DNA from: Microcosmobacter sp040493455
Lineage (GTDB): Bacteria; Bacteroidota; Bacteroidia; Flavobacteriales; Flavobacteriaceae
Direction of reading: 5' to 3'
Length of the DNA stretch: 64,000 nt
NCBI RefSeq assembly: GCF_040493455.1
Contig: NZ_JANFDA010000002.1
Location: 248,001-312,000, forward strand
Position numbers and translations under genes: made by a program. Below, in pieces: positions 44,523-52,662 of the stretch. Within the stretch, counting starts at the first letter, position 1; each line of letters opens with the position of its first letter. The notes under the pieces were generated by a model. The model was not told the DNA's origin. It did no database searches and was given only the letters and a program-made list of their open reading frames with translations.

Positions 44523-45833
44523 ATGAAACATATATATAGATTCTTATTAGTTTTTGCAATTTGTTTAGTTGGTAATGCACAGCAAACACCAGCTGCTAAA
44601 CAAACGACTCCAATAGCTATCATTGGAGCTACTGCTCATATTGGTAATGGCAACGTTATTGATAATGCACTTATCATTCTTAAAGATGGGAAGATTGAAA
44701 CCATCGTGGATGGTACGGTAGTAAAAATGGACCTTAAAGGCATGGAGGTTATCTCTGCAAATGGAAAACATGTCTATCCGGGATTCATTGTTGCTAATGC
44801 AACACATGGTCTTGTAGAAATTAGTGCCGTTAGAGCTACAGATGACGATGCAGAAGTTGGATTATACAATCCGCATATTCGTAGTATCATTGCTTACAAT
44901 GCCGAGTCAAAAATCACTGAAAGCATGAGACCAAATGGAGTCTTATTAGGGCAGATTACACCAAGAGGTGGTCGTATTTCTGGCTCCTCCTCTATTGTAC
45001 AGTTTGATGCCTGGAACTGGGAAGACGCAGCAATAAAAGTAGATGAAGGCATTCATATCAACTGGCCAAATAGCTTCACTAGAGGACGTTGGTGGCTTGG
45101 CGAAGACCCAGCTTTGAAACCCAACAAAAACTATTCAAAGCAGTTAGACGAATTAGCCGACTATTTCAATAATAGCAAAGTTTATAGTCAAGGAGATAAA
45201 AGTGAAACCAATTTACCTTTTGAAGCCCTTGCTGGTCTCTTTGATGGTTCTAAGAAATTTTACATTCATGCCAATGATGAAAAGGGCATCATTGATGCTA
45301 TTAATTTTTCTAAAGCCAATGGCATAAAACATCCAGTAATTGTTGGTGGTTATGATGCATATAAAGTCACTGATTTACTGGTAGAAAATAACATTCCTGT
45401 TCTATTGAGACGTGTCCATACAAGACCAAATGGTGAAGATGCAGATTATGATTTACCATTCCGCTTAGCAAAGCTATTAGTAGATAAAGGAGTTTTAGTA
45501 GGTTTGGAAACCAGCGGTCAGATGGAACGCATGAACTCTAGAAACCTACCCTTCTACGCAGGAACCACTGTCGCGTATGGTTTAACTAAAGAACAAGCAT
45601 TGCAACTTATAACATCTAATACAGCAAAAATTTTAGGTATTGATGATAACTATGGTTCACTCGAAACAGGAAAAAGCGCAACACTTTTTATCAGTGAAGG
45701 AGATGCTTTGGATATGCGTACCAATCTATTGACACATGCCTTTATAGATGGTCGACAAATCAGTTTGGAATCACATCAAACCAAACTCTGGAAACGATAT
45801 TCAGAAAAGTACAAAAACGATAAAAGCAATTAA
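44523..45833 (+). CDS. Exported amidohydrolase-like protein lacking metal ligands
   Basis: A 436-residue exported protein. I start it at ATG 44523, which gives a clean signal peptide (FLLVFAICLVGNAQQ); an upstream ATG lies inside the previous gene. The amidohydrolase fold is recognisable (ALIILKDGKIETIVDGTVVK, ANGKHVYPGFIVANATHG, NTAKILGIDDNYGSLETGKS). The HxH strand reads GFIVANATHG, so metal-dependent catalysis is doubtful. It probably pairs with the 994-residue protein upstream, and a terminator follows. Confidence 0.9.
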   Translation: MKHIYRFLLVFAICLVGNAQQTPAAKQTTPIAIIGATAHIGNGNVIDNALIILKDGKIETIVDGTVVKMDLKGMEVISANGKHVYPGFIVANATHGLVEISAVRATDDDAEVGLYNPHIRSIIAYNAESKITESMRPNGVLLGQITPRGGRISGSSSIVQFDAWNWEDAAIKVDEGIHINWPNSFTRGRWWLGEDPALKPNKNYSKQLDELADYFNNSKVYSQGDKSETNLPFEALAGLFDGSKKFYIHANDEKGIIDAINFSKANGIKHPVIVGGYDAYKVTDLLVENNIPVLLRRVHTRPNGEDADYDLPFRLAKLLVDKGVLVGLETSGQMERMNSRNLPFYAGTTVAYGLTKEQALQLITSNTAKILGIDDNYGSLETGKSATLFISEGDALDMRTNLLTHAFIDGRQISLESHQTKLWKRYSEKYKNDKSN

Positions 45834-45835
45834 TT

Positions 45836-45863
45836 AAAAAGCGAGTTTTACACTCGCTTTTTT
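45836..45863 (+). terminator. Intrinsic terminator after the amidohydrolase operon
   Basis: The stem AAGCGAG/CTCGCTT with a 7-base loop (TTTTACA) is followed by a T-run, 5 bp after the stop codon. Confidence 0.85.
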
Positions 45864-45887
45864 AATGATTCAACATCATCGCTAAGC

Positions 45888-45898
45888 GACAAAACGTC
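45888..45898. promoter_or_regulatory. Palindrome 1 upstream of clpB
   Basis: GACAAAACGTC has inverted GAC/GTC ends, 106 bp upstream of the clpB start. It is related to the second palindrome 32 bp downstream (centre to centre). Confidence 0.45.
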
Positions 45899-45919
45899 AC
45901 TAATAATCAATGATTTGCA

Positions 45920-45930
45920 GACATTTTGTC
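45920..45930. promoter_or_regulatory. Palindrome 2 upstream of clpB
   Basis: GACATTTTGTC is an inverted repeat (GACA/TGTC) located 14 bp before the sigma-54-like element. About three helical turns separate the two palindromes, suggesting cooperative binding of one dimeric regulator. Confidence 0.5.
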
Positions 45931-45943
45931 GTTCTTGTTCTAA

Positions 45944-45958
45944 TGGTAAGGAAATTGA
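45944..45958 (+). promoter_or_regulatory. Sigma-54-like promoter element upstream of clpB
   Basis: TGGTAAGGAAATTGA resembles the -24/-12 consensus TGGCAC-N5-TTGCA: GG is followed by 10 bp and then GA instead of GC. It is 35 bp before the ATG, consistent with a short leader. The missing C of the -12 GC makes this uncertain; no good TAnnTTTG is seen here. Confidence 0.4.
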
Positions 45959-45993
45959 AAGTAAAACTGTGAAAATAAAACATTACAGTATAT

Positions 45994-48600
45994 ATGAACT
46001 TTAATAATTTCACCATAAAATCACAAGAAGCCATACAGCAAGCACAACAAATTGCTCAAGGCTTGAGTCATCAACAGATCGAGAACGAACACCTGTTCAA
46101 AGCCATAATGTCTGTAGATGAAAACGTTATTCCATTCCTCTTAAAAAAGTTGAATGTGAATGTGTCTCTTTTAGAACAAATTCTAGATAAAGAACTGAGC
46201 AGCTTACCTAAAGTTTCTGGAGCAGAACTGATGTTGTCTAGAGAAGCTGGCAAATCGCTAAATGAAGCCTCAATCATTGCCAAAAACATGAATGATGATT
46301 TCGTCTCTATCGAGCATTTGATATTGGCGATATTCAAATCTAAAAGTAAGATTGCTCAAATCTTAAAGGACCAGAGCGTCACTGAAAAAGAACTAAAAGC
46401 GGCCATTGAGGAATTGCGCAAAGGAGATCGTGTGACGTCACAAAGTCAAGAAGAAACATACAACTCCTTAAACAAATATGCCAAAAACCTTAATCAGCTA
46501 GCCAGAGACGGTAAGTTAGATCCAGTAATAGGACGCGACGAAGAGATAAGACGCATTCTTCAAATATTGTCTAGACGCACTAAGAACAACCCTATTTTGG
46601 TTGGTGAACCTGGAACTGGAAAAACTGCCATTGCAGAAGGTTTGGCACATAGAATTATAGATGGCGATATTCCAGAGAATCTTAAGGACAAGCAAATCTT
46701 TGCCCTAGATATGGGAGCCTTGATCGCTGGTGCCAAGTTCAAAGGTGAATTCGAAGAGCGCTTAAAAGCAGTCATTAAAGAAGTAACCACTAGTGAAGGA
46801 GATATCGTATTATTCATTGACGAAATACACACGCTTGTTGGTGCTGGTGGCGGACAAGGTGCCATGGATGCAGCTAATATCTTAAAGCCTGCTTTAGCAA
46901 GAGGTGAGCTCAGAGCCATTGGTGCAACAACTCTAGATGAATACCAAAAGTATTTTGAAAAGGATAAAGCTCTAGAAAGACGTTTTCAAAAAGTGATGGT
47001 CAATGAGCCAGATACAGAAAGTGCGATTTCTATCCTAAGAGGTATCAAAGAAAAATATGAAACGCACCACAAGGTTCGCATTAAAGATGAAGCGATTATT
47101 GGTGCGGTAGAACTATCTAATCGCTATATCACCAACCGTTTCTTGCCAGACAAAGCAATTGACTTAATGGATGAAGCTGCTTCTAAGCTACGTATGGAAA
47201 TCAATTCTAAGCCAGAAGAATTAGATGTTTTGGATAGAAAGATCATGCAATTAGAAATTGAGATTGAAGCCATTAAGCGCGAAAAGGATGAGTCTAAGTT
47301 AAAAACATTACGTTCAGATTTAGCGAATCTCAAAGAAGAACGAAACGAGATTAATGCGAAGTGGAAATCTGAAAAAGAAGTCGTTGATAATATTCAGAAT
47401 ATAAAACAAGACATAGAAAACTATAAGCTTGAAGCCGAACGTGCGGAACGCGAAGGTAACTATGGCGAAGTAGCCGAATTGCGCTATGGAAAAATAAAGA
47501 ATGCTCAAGAACAACTTGAAGGTTTTCAAAAGCAATTACAAGCGCAACAAGAAAATGCATTGATTAAAGAGGAAGTGACTTATGAAGACATTGCAGAAGT
47601 TGTAGCAAAATGGACAGGAATTCCTGTCACTAAAATGATTCAGAGTGAACGCGAAAAGCTATTGCGTTTAGAAGACGAATTACACAAGCGTGTAGTAGGG
47701 CAAGAAGAAGCTATCGTCGCTGTCAGTGATGCCGTGAGACGCTCTAGAGCTGGTTTACAAAATCCACAAAAACCAATAGGTACATTCTTGTTCCTAGGTA
47801 CAACTGGAGTTGGTAAAACAGAATTAGCAAAAGCATTAGCCGAATATCTGTTCGATGATGAAAACGCCATGACTAGAATAGATATGAGCGAATATCAAGA
47901 ACGTCATGCAGTGAGTAGATTGGTTGGAGCGCCTCCAGGTTATGTAGGCTATGATGAAGGCGGTCAGTTAACCGAAGCTGTGAGACGCAAACCATATTCT
48001 GTAGTATTACTGGACGAAATTGAAAAAGCGCATCCAGACACCTTCAATATTCTTCTTCAAGTACTTGATGAAGGTCGATTAACGGACAATAAAGGTCGTA
48101 TTGCTGATTTTAAAAATACGATTATCATCATGACCTCAAATATGGGTAGTCATATCATTCAGGAGAAGTTCGAATCTGTAAAAGATATGGACACCGCTGT
48201 TGAAGCTGCAAAAGTTGAAGTACTTGGTCTTCTGAAACAAAGTGTGCGTCCAGAATTCTTGAACAGAATTGATGACACTATCATGTTCACACCATTAACC
48301 AAAAGTAATATTGTGGACATTGTTGAGCTTCAGTTAAAATCTGTAACTAAAATGATTGCTCAGCAAGGCATTACATTTGACGCTACAAAAGAAGCTATCG
48401 CATATTTGGCAGATAAAGGTTTCAATCCAGAATATGGAGCCAGACCAGTGAAACGTGTCATTCAGAAAGAAGTATTGAATGCATTAAGCAAAGAAATCCT
48501 AGCTGGAAAAGTGACTACAGATAGTATCATTTTACTAGATTCTTTTGATGATAAACTGGTATTTAGAAACCAAAGTGATCTTGTTAGTGAAGAGTTTTAG
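45994..48600 (+). CDS. clpB: ATP-dependent disaggregase ClpB
   Basis: An 868-residue HSP100 disaggregase that works with DnaK to rescue aggregated protein. It has the N-domain (1-145), the first AAA+ domain with GEPGTGKTAIAEGLAHRI and pore-loop-region GAKFKGEFEERL, and the M-domain coiled coil (about 405-530). The second AAA+ domain has LFLGTTGVGKTELAKALAEY, GAPPGYVGYDEGGQLTEAVR and a C-terminal NPEYGARPVKRVIQ. The length is typical. The promoter region carries palindromes and a sigma-54-like element. Confidence 0.98.
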   Translation: MNFNNFTIKSQEAIQQAQQIAQGLSHQQIENEHLFKAIMSVDENVIPFLLKKLNVNVSLLEQILDKELSSLPKVSGAELMLSREAGKSLNEASIIAKNMNDDFVSIEHLILAIFKSKSKIAQILKDQSVTEKELKAAIEELRKGDRVTSQSQEETYNSLNKYAKNLNQLARDGKLDPVIGRDEEIRRILQILSRRTKNNPILVGEPGTGKTAIAEGLAHRIIDGDIPENLKDKQIFALDMGALIAGAKFKGEFEERLKAVIKEVTTSEGDIVLFIDEIHTLVGAGGGQGAMDAANILKPALARGELRAIGATTLDEYQKYFEKDKALERRFQKVMVNEPDTESAISILRGIKEKYETHHKVRIKDEAIIGAVELSNRYITNRFLPDKAIDLMDEAASKLRMEINSKPEELDVLDRKIMQLEIEIEAIKREKDESKLKTLRSDLANLKEERNEINAKWKSEKEVVDNIQNIKQDIENYKLEAERAEREGNYGEVAELRYGKIKNAQEQLEGFQKQLQAQQENALIKEEVTYEDIAEVVAKWTGIPVTKMIQSEREKLLRLEDELHKRVVGQEEAIVAVSDAVRRSRAGLQNPQKPIGTFLFLGTTGVGKTELAKALAEYLFDDENAMTRIDMSEYQERHAVSRLVGAPPGYVGYDEGGQLTEAVRRKPYSVVLLDEIEKAHPDTFNILLQVLDEGRLTDNKGRIADFKNTIIIMTSNMGSHIIQEKFESVKDMDTAVEAAKVEVLGLLKQSVRPEFLNRIDDTIMFTPLTKSNIVDIVELQLKSVTKMIAQQGITFDATKEAIAYLADKGFNPEYGARPVKRVIQKEVLNALSKEILAGKVTTDSIILLDSFDDKLVFRNQSDLVSEEF

Positions 48601-48674
48601 TTAAAATAGGCTAAAATCGAAGTTTTCACTGTAACAATAATTTAAATAAACAGTCTTATAAATGATTGGTTAGA

Positions 48675-48730
48675 GGAAGCAACACATGTTGATATCGACG
48701 CGTAGGTTCAACAATAATGTGTTGCTTTCC
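48675..48730 (+). repeat. 56-bp imperfect hairpin between clpB and the TetR gene
   Basis: GGAAGCAACACAT at the left pairs with ATGTGTTGCTTTCC at the right (one bulged T). A second inner stem GTTGA/TCAAC lies around an ~14-base loop. It is followed by GTTTTTGATA, so it may act as the clpB terminator, although the stem is unusually long and more structured than the other terminators here. It could also encode a small structured RNA. Confidence 0.6.
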
Positions 48731-48743
48731 GTTTTTGATATAT

Positions 48744-48771
48744 AAAAAATATACCGTTTGGTATATTTTTT
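48744..48771. promoter_or_regulatory. TetR-family operator, copy 1 (autoregulation)
   Basis: A perfect 12+12 bp palindrome, AAAAAATATACC-GTTT-GGTATATTTTTT, lies 13 bp upstream of the TetR gene ATG. The core TATACC-N4-GGTATA recurs before the next gene, which marks it as the operator of this regulator. Confidence 0.8.
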
Positions 48772-48784
48772 ATATATTTACCCT

Positions 48785-49381
48785 ATGCAAACAAAAGCTG
48801 AACTTACAACGCAGTATATCTTAGAGACCGTTGCTCCTATTTTTAATCAGAATGGTTATGCAGCTACTAGCATGAAAGATATTACAGATGCTACTGGTCT
48901 CACTAAAGGTGCTATTTATGGTAATTTCGAAAATAAAGAACAGCTGGCTATTGCTGCATTTAGACACACTATTAAAAAATTGATGAAGCAGATAGGCGAT
49001 CACCTGGAACAAAGTGATTCGCCAAAGCAAAAGCTTTATTTGATTTCAGATTTTTATAGAAACTATTACAATTATAGTAAGCGATTAGGTGGATGTCCTG
49101 TACTCAATATTGGTGTAGATGCTAACAACCAGAATACATTATTGTTGAAGAAAGTGCGCCAAACCATTGAAAAAATTCAAGATCAGGTAGCTGCTTTAAT
49201 TGAAAAAGGCATTGAGGCTGGTGAGATTACTTCAAAAATTAATGCCATGACCTATGCCAAAAGAATCGATAGCATAATACAAGGCGCAATATTCATGACT
49301 TATACTATGGATGATGAGTTTTATTTAAAAGATGCTACGGACCAAATTGACGCTATAATTACAAACGAAATGAGTAAATAA
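48785..49381 (+). CDS. TetR/AcrR family transcriptional regulator
   Basis: A 198-residue regulator; the start is the ATG at 48785, because upstream in-frame codons would lie within the operator. The N-terminal HTH reads ILETVAPIFNQNGYAATSMK, then DITDATGLTKGAIYGNFENK, the classic TetR motif. The C-terminal ligand-binding region has FYRNYYNYSKRLGGCPVLNI, which resembles the group controlling fatty-acid or quinone/NADH genes. It is flanked by two copies of the same palindrome, so it likely represses itself and the thioesterase gene. Confidence 0.94.
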   Translation: MQTKAELTTQYILETVAPIFNQNGYAATSMKDITDATGLTKGAIYGNFENKEQLAIAAFRHTIKKLMKQIGDHLEQSDSPKQKLYLISDFYRNYYNYSKRLGGCPVLNIGVDANNQNTLLLKKVRQTIEKIQDQVAALIEKGIEAGEITSKINAMTYAKRIDSIIQGAIFMTYTMDDEFYLKDATDQIDAIITNEMSK

Positions 49382-49397
49382 TATTTTTTTAATCAAG

Positions 49398-49417
49398 AAT
49401 ATACCTTTTGGTATATT
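49398..49417. promoter_or_regulatory. TetR-family operator, copy 2 (controls thioesterase gene)
   Basis: AATATACC-TTTT-GGTATATT repeats the core of the palindrome at 48744-48771 with the same 4-bp spacer. It is placed 19 bp upstream of the thioesterase ATG. Confidence 0.8.
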
Positions 49418-49436
49418 TTACTAACAAAACAAATCA

Positions 49437-49928
49437 ATGAATTCATTACCAAAAGTCTTAGAAAGTAAAGCTATTATCAGGTTTCAAGATTGCGATCCAT
49501 TTAACCACCTCAATAATTCTAGTTATCTCAACTATTTTATGAATCACAGAGAGGATATGCTTATAGAGGTGTACGACATAGATATATACAAAATGGCCAG
49601 AAAAGAAGGTAAAAGCTGGGTTGTAGGCACTAGTCAAATCGCTTATTTAAAACCTGCTTTTCTAATGGAAAAAGTGACTATGCAATCGCAACTTTTGCAT
49701 TATACTGATAGTGAACTTTACGTAGAAATGCGCATGTATAATGAAGATAAAAGCCAGCTCAAGGCAATCTTGTGGAGTAGTTTTGTGCATTTTAACCTTC
49801 TGAAACAGCAAAGAGAAATTCATACTGAGGATTTCATGAATCTTTTCTCAGCAATTCAAAATCCTGTGGATACATTAAACTTTGAAGACCGTATGAAGTC
49901 TATAAAACAGGCTGCAGTAAAATTATAA
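49437..49928 (+). CDS. Acyl-CoA thioesterase, 4HBT hot-dog family
   Basis: A 163-residue hot-dog protein. The catalytic region is IRFQDCDPFNHLNNSSYLNY, with the Asp and His of 4-hydroxybenzoyl-CoA thioesterase-type enzymes. Further blocks are WVVGTSQIAYLKPAFLMEKV and AILWSSFVHFNLLKQQREIH. It hydrolyses an acyl-CoA, chain length unknown. The gene is 55 bp after the TetR gene with a shared operator in the gap, implying derepression by an acyl-CoA or related ligand. Confidence 0.88.
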   Translation: MNSLPKVLESKAIIRFQDCDPFNHLNNSSYLNYFMNHREDMLIEVYDIDIYKMARKEGKSWVVGTSQIAYLKPAFLMEKVTMQSQLLHYTDSELYVEMRMYNEDKSQLKAILWSSFVHFNLLKQQREIHTEDFMNLFSAIQNPVDTLNFEDRMKSIKQAAVKL

Positions 49929-49970
49929 CGATTCATTTTAGGAGCATCAGAAGTGGTGCTAGTTAATTTG

Positions 49971-50003
49971 GAAGGCTTCTTTATATTTAAAGAGGCCTTC
50001 TTT
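49971..50003 (+). terminator. Intrinsic terminator after the thioesterase gene
   Basis: The inverted repeat GAAGGCTTCTTTA and TTAAAGAGGCCTTC (one mismatch/bulge) is followed by TTTG, 42 bp downstream of the stop. Confidence 0.7.
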
Positions 50004-50068
50004 GTAAAAAAACATTTTTTGTGTAACAATTCACTTAACTTTCATACCAATAGAAAATCAAAACTTCC

Positions 50069-50932
50069 ATGAAATTTATTCTCAAAGCGCTTTTTATCAC
50101 TATACTTTGTTTCTCGCAAGCCCAAGCTCAAAAATTAGAAAATTCTTTACTCTGGAAAATTTCAGGAAATGATCTGGAACAATCTTCCTACTTGTATGGC
50201 ACAGTACATATCACATGTGATGCTTCACTAAGCACAAAGGTTTTGCAAGCATTAGAAGAAACATCTCAACTTGTTCTAGAACTGGATATGGATGATCCCA
50301 GCTTGCAAATGGATATGATGAGCGATGTAATGATGAAAGATGGTAAAACTTTAAAAAGTATGCTTACTAAAGAAGAGTATAACATGCTCAATACGTTTAT
50401 GACCAATGAAATGGGGATGCCTTTAGAGATGTTTAATTCTATGAAGCCCTTCTTCATCAATGCGATGTTTTATCCAAAAATGCTAGATTGCCCTGTAGAA
50501 TCTTTTGAAGGTGAACTTATGAAAGTGACCAAAACTCAGAATGAAGAAATTCTAGGTCTAGAAACCGTAAAAGAACAATTGGCCGTTTTTGATGCTATTC
50601 CTTATGAGGATCAACTAAAAGATTTATTGCGCTCCGCAAAGGACAATCTGGAATTTGATAAAAAATTCTTTGCAGAAATGTTGAAGGCCTATAATAAAGA
50701 AGACTTAAACAAGCTTATGGATATCATGGAAGATGAAAACTATTTGATAAGCTCGAAGCACAGCGATAAACTTCTTGAAAAACGTAATAAGAATTGGATT
50801 TCAAAAATTGAAAGTATTGCTGAGGAAACACCTACCTTCTTTGGTGTAGGTGCTGGACACCTCGGTGGAGAAAACGGAGTCATTAATCTTTTACGAAAGC
50901 AAGGCTATACTGTAGAAGCAGTCTTAAACTAA
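50069..50932 (+). CDS. TraB/GumN family protein, exported
   Basis: A 287-residue protein with a signal peptide (LKALFITILCFSQAQAQ). The TraB/GumN core is present: SSYLYGTVHITCDASL near the N-terminus with the conserved GTxH, LVLELDMDDPSL, the ETVKEQLAVFDAIPYEDQLK helix, and GVGAGHLGGENGVINLLRKQ near the end with the second GxxHL. A metalloprotease-like role has been proposed for TraB proteins. It is monocistronic, with a terminator 28 bp downstream. Confidence 0.93.
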   Translation: MKFILKALFITILCFSQAQAQKLENSLLWKISGNDLEQSSYLYGTVHITCDASLSTKVLQALEETSQLVLELDMDDPSLQMDMMSDVMMKDGKTLKSMLTKEEYNMLNTFMTNEMGMPLEMFNSMKPFFINAMFYPKMLDCPVESFEGELMKVTKTQNEEILGLETVKEQLAVFDAIPYEDQLKDLLRSAKDNLEFDKKFFAEMLKAYNKEDLNKLMDIMEDENYLISSKHSDKLLEKRNKNWISKIESIAEETPTFFGVGAGHLGGENGVINLLRKQGYTVEAVLN

Positions 50933-50960
50933 ATCAATCAACATACTTTAAAACTCCTTC

Positions 50961-50985
50961 AATTCCCACTTTCGTGGGAATTTTT
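50961..50985 (+). terminator. Intrinsic terminator after the TraB gene
   Basis: The stem AATTCCCAC/GTGGGAATT with a TTTC-type loop is followed by a T-run. Confidence 0.8.
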
Positions 50986-51017
50986 GGTTTCGTATTTTAG
51001 CGTCAAAGAATGCTTAC

Positions 51018-52661
51018 ATGGATTTAAACTTCAACAAAAACGAAGATCACAATAAATTATTAGTTTCAGAATTAAAAAAGCGCTTAGCCAAAGTTAAGCT
51101 TGGCGGTGGACAAAAACGCATTGACAAGCATCATGCAAAAGGCAAATTAACCGCAAGAGAGCGCATAGATTACCTCTTAGATAGTAAAGCCAAAAGCATA
51201 GAAATTGGTGCTTTTGCCGCTGAAGATATGTATCACGAGCATGGTGGTTGCCCTTCGGCTGGTGTTGTTGTAAAGATTGGCTACATAAAAGGCAAACAAT
51301 GTATTGTTGTTGCCAATGATGCTACTGTGAAAGCTGGTGCTTGGTTCCCAATGACAGGAAAAAAGAACCTTCGTGCACAGGAGATTGCCATTGAAAACCG
51401 TTTACCCATTATCTATTTAGTGGATAGCGCTGGTGTGTATCTTCCTATGCAAGATGAAATCTTTCCTGATAAAGAACACTTCGGAAGAATTTTTAGAAAT
51501 AATGCGGTAATGAGCAGTATGGGTATTACGCAAATTGCTGCTGTAATGGGAAGCTGTGTTGCTGGTGGTGCTTACCTACCGATAATGAGTGATGAAGCAT
51601 TGATCGTCGATAAAACGGGAAGTATTTTCTTGGCTGGTAGTTATTTAGTAAAGGCAGCTATTGGAGAATCAATTGATAATGAAACGCTTGGTGGCGCAAC
51701 AACGCATTGCGAAATTTCTGGTGTTACGGATTACAAAGCCAAAGATGATAAAGACGCATTAGACACTATTAAAAACTTAGTGGATAAAATTGGGGATTAT
51801 GATAAGGCTGGCTTCAACAGAACAAAACCTCAAAAACCTTCTGAAAATCAGGATGACATCTATGGTATTGTGCCTAAATCTCGTGCAGATCAATACGACA
51901 TGTATGAAATCATAAAGCGATTGGTTGACAATTCAGAATATGACGAATATAAAGCAGGTTATGGAAAGACTATAATAACAGCATATGCCAGAATTGATGG
52001 TTGGGCTGTTGGTATTGTGGCTAACCAACGTCATATCGTTAAAACTAAAGGTGCAAAAACAAAGCCTAGCGAAATGCAATTCGGCGGAGTCATATATAAT
52101 GATAGTGCCGATAAAGCCACACGATTTATTGCCAATTGTAATCAAAAGAAAATTCCTTTGGTGTTCCTACAAGATGTTACAGGCTTTATGGTTGGTAGCA
52201 AAAGTGAACATGGTGGCATCATAAAGGATGGTGCTAAAATGGTGAATGCAGTAAGTAATTCAGTAGTGCCTAAGTTTACTATTGTTATTGGTAATAGCTA
52301 TGGTGCAGGAAATTATGCCATGTGCGGAAAAGCTTATGATCCAAGACTTATTGTTGCCTGGCCAAGTGCTGAGTTAGCAGTAATGAGTGGTAATTCTGCA
52401 GCAAAAGTTTTACTTCAAATAGAAAAAGCTTCGCTTGAAAAACAAGGTGAAACTATTACTCCTGAAAAAGAAAAAGAACTATTTGATAAGATAAAGTCGA
52501 GATATGACAACCAAGTATCTCCATATTATGCAGCTGCAAGACTTTGGACAGATGGCATTATAGATCCTTTAGAAACTCGTACATGGGTTTCTATGGGTAT
52601 TGAAGCTGCAAACCACGCTCCTATTGAAAAGCCTTTTAATTTGGGCGTGTTGCAAGTGTAA
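51018..52661 (+). CDS. Acyl-CoA carboxylase beta subunit (carboxyltransferase), methylcrotonyl-CoA type
   Basis: A 547-residue biotin-dependent carboxyltransferase subunit. It has KGKLTARERIDYLLD, HGGCPSAGVVVKIGYIKGKQ, VAGGAYLPIMSDEALIV, QDVTGFMVGSKSE, and GNSYGAGNYAMCGKAYDPRL. The last motif is the arrangement seen in methylcrotonyl-CoA carboxylase beta (leucine degradation); propionyl-CoA carboxylase remains possible. No biotin carboxylase or biotin-carrier gene is adjacent, so the partner is encoded elsewhere. Confidence 0.93.
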   Translation: MDLNFNKNEDHNKLLVSELKKRLAKVKLGGGQKRIDKHHAKGKLTARERIDYLLDSKAKSIEIGAFAAEDMYHEHGGCPSAGVVVKIGYIKGKQCIVVANDATVKAGAWFPMTGKKNLRAQEIAIENRLPIIYLVDSAGVYLPMQDEIFPDKEHFGRIFRNNAVMSSMGITQIAAVMGSCVAGGAYLPIMSDEALIVDKTGSIFLAGSYLVKAAIGESIDNETLGGATTHCEISGVTDYKAKDDKDALDTIKNLVDKIGDYDKAGFNRTKPQKPSENQDDIYGIVPKSRADQYDMYEIIKRLVDNSEYDEYKAGYGKTIITAYARIDGWAVGIVANQRHIVKTKGAKTKPSEMQFGGVIYNDSADKATRFIANCNQKKIPLVFLQDVTGFMVGSKSEHGGIIKDGAKMVNAVSNSVVPKFTIVIGNSYGAGNYAMCGKAYDPRLIVAWPSAELAVMSGNSAAKVLLQIEKASLEKQGETITPEKEKELFDKIKSRYDNQVSPYYAAARLWTDGIIDPLETRTWVSMGIEAANHAPIEKPFNLGVLQV

Positions 52662-52662
52662 T

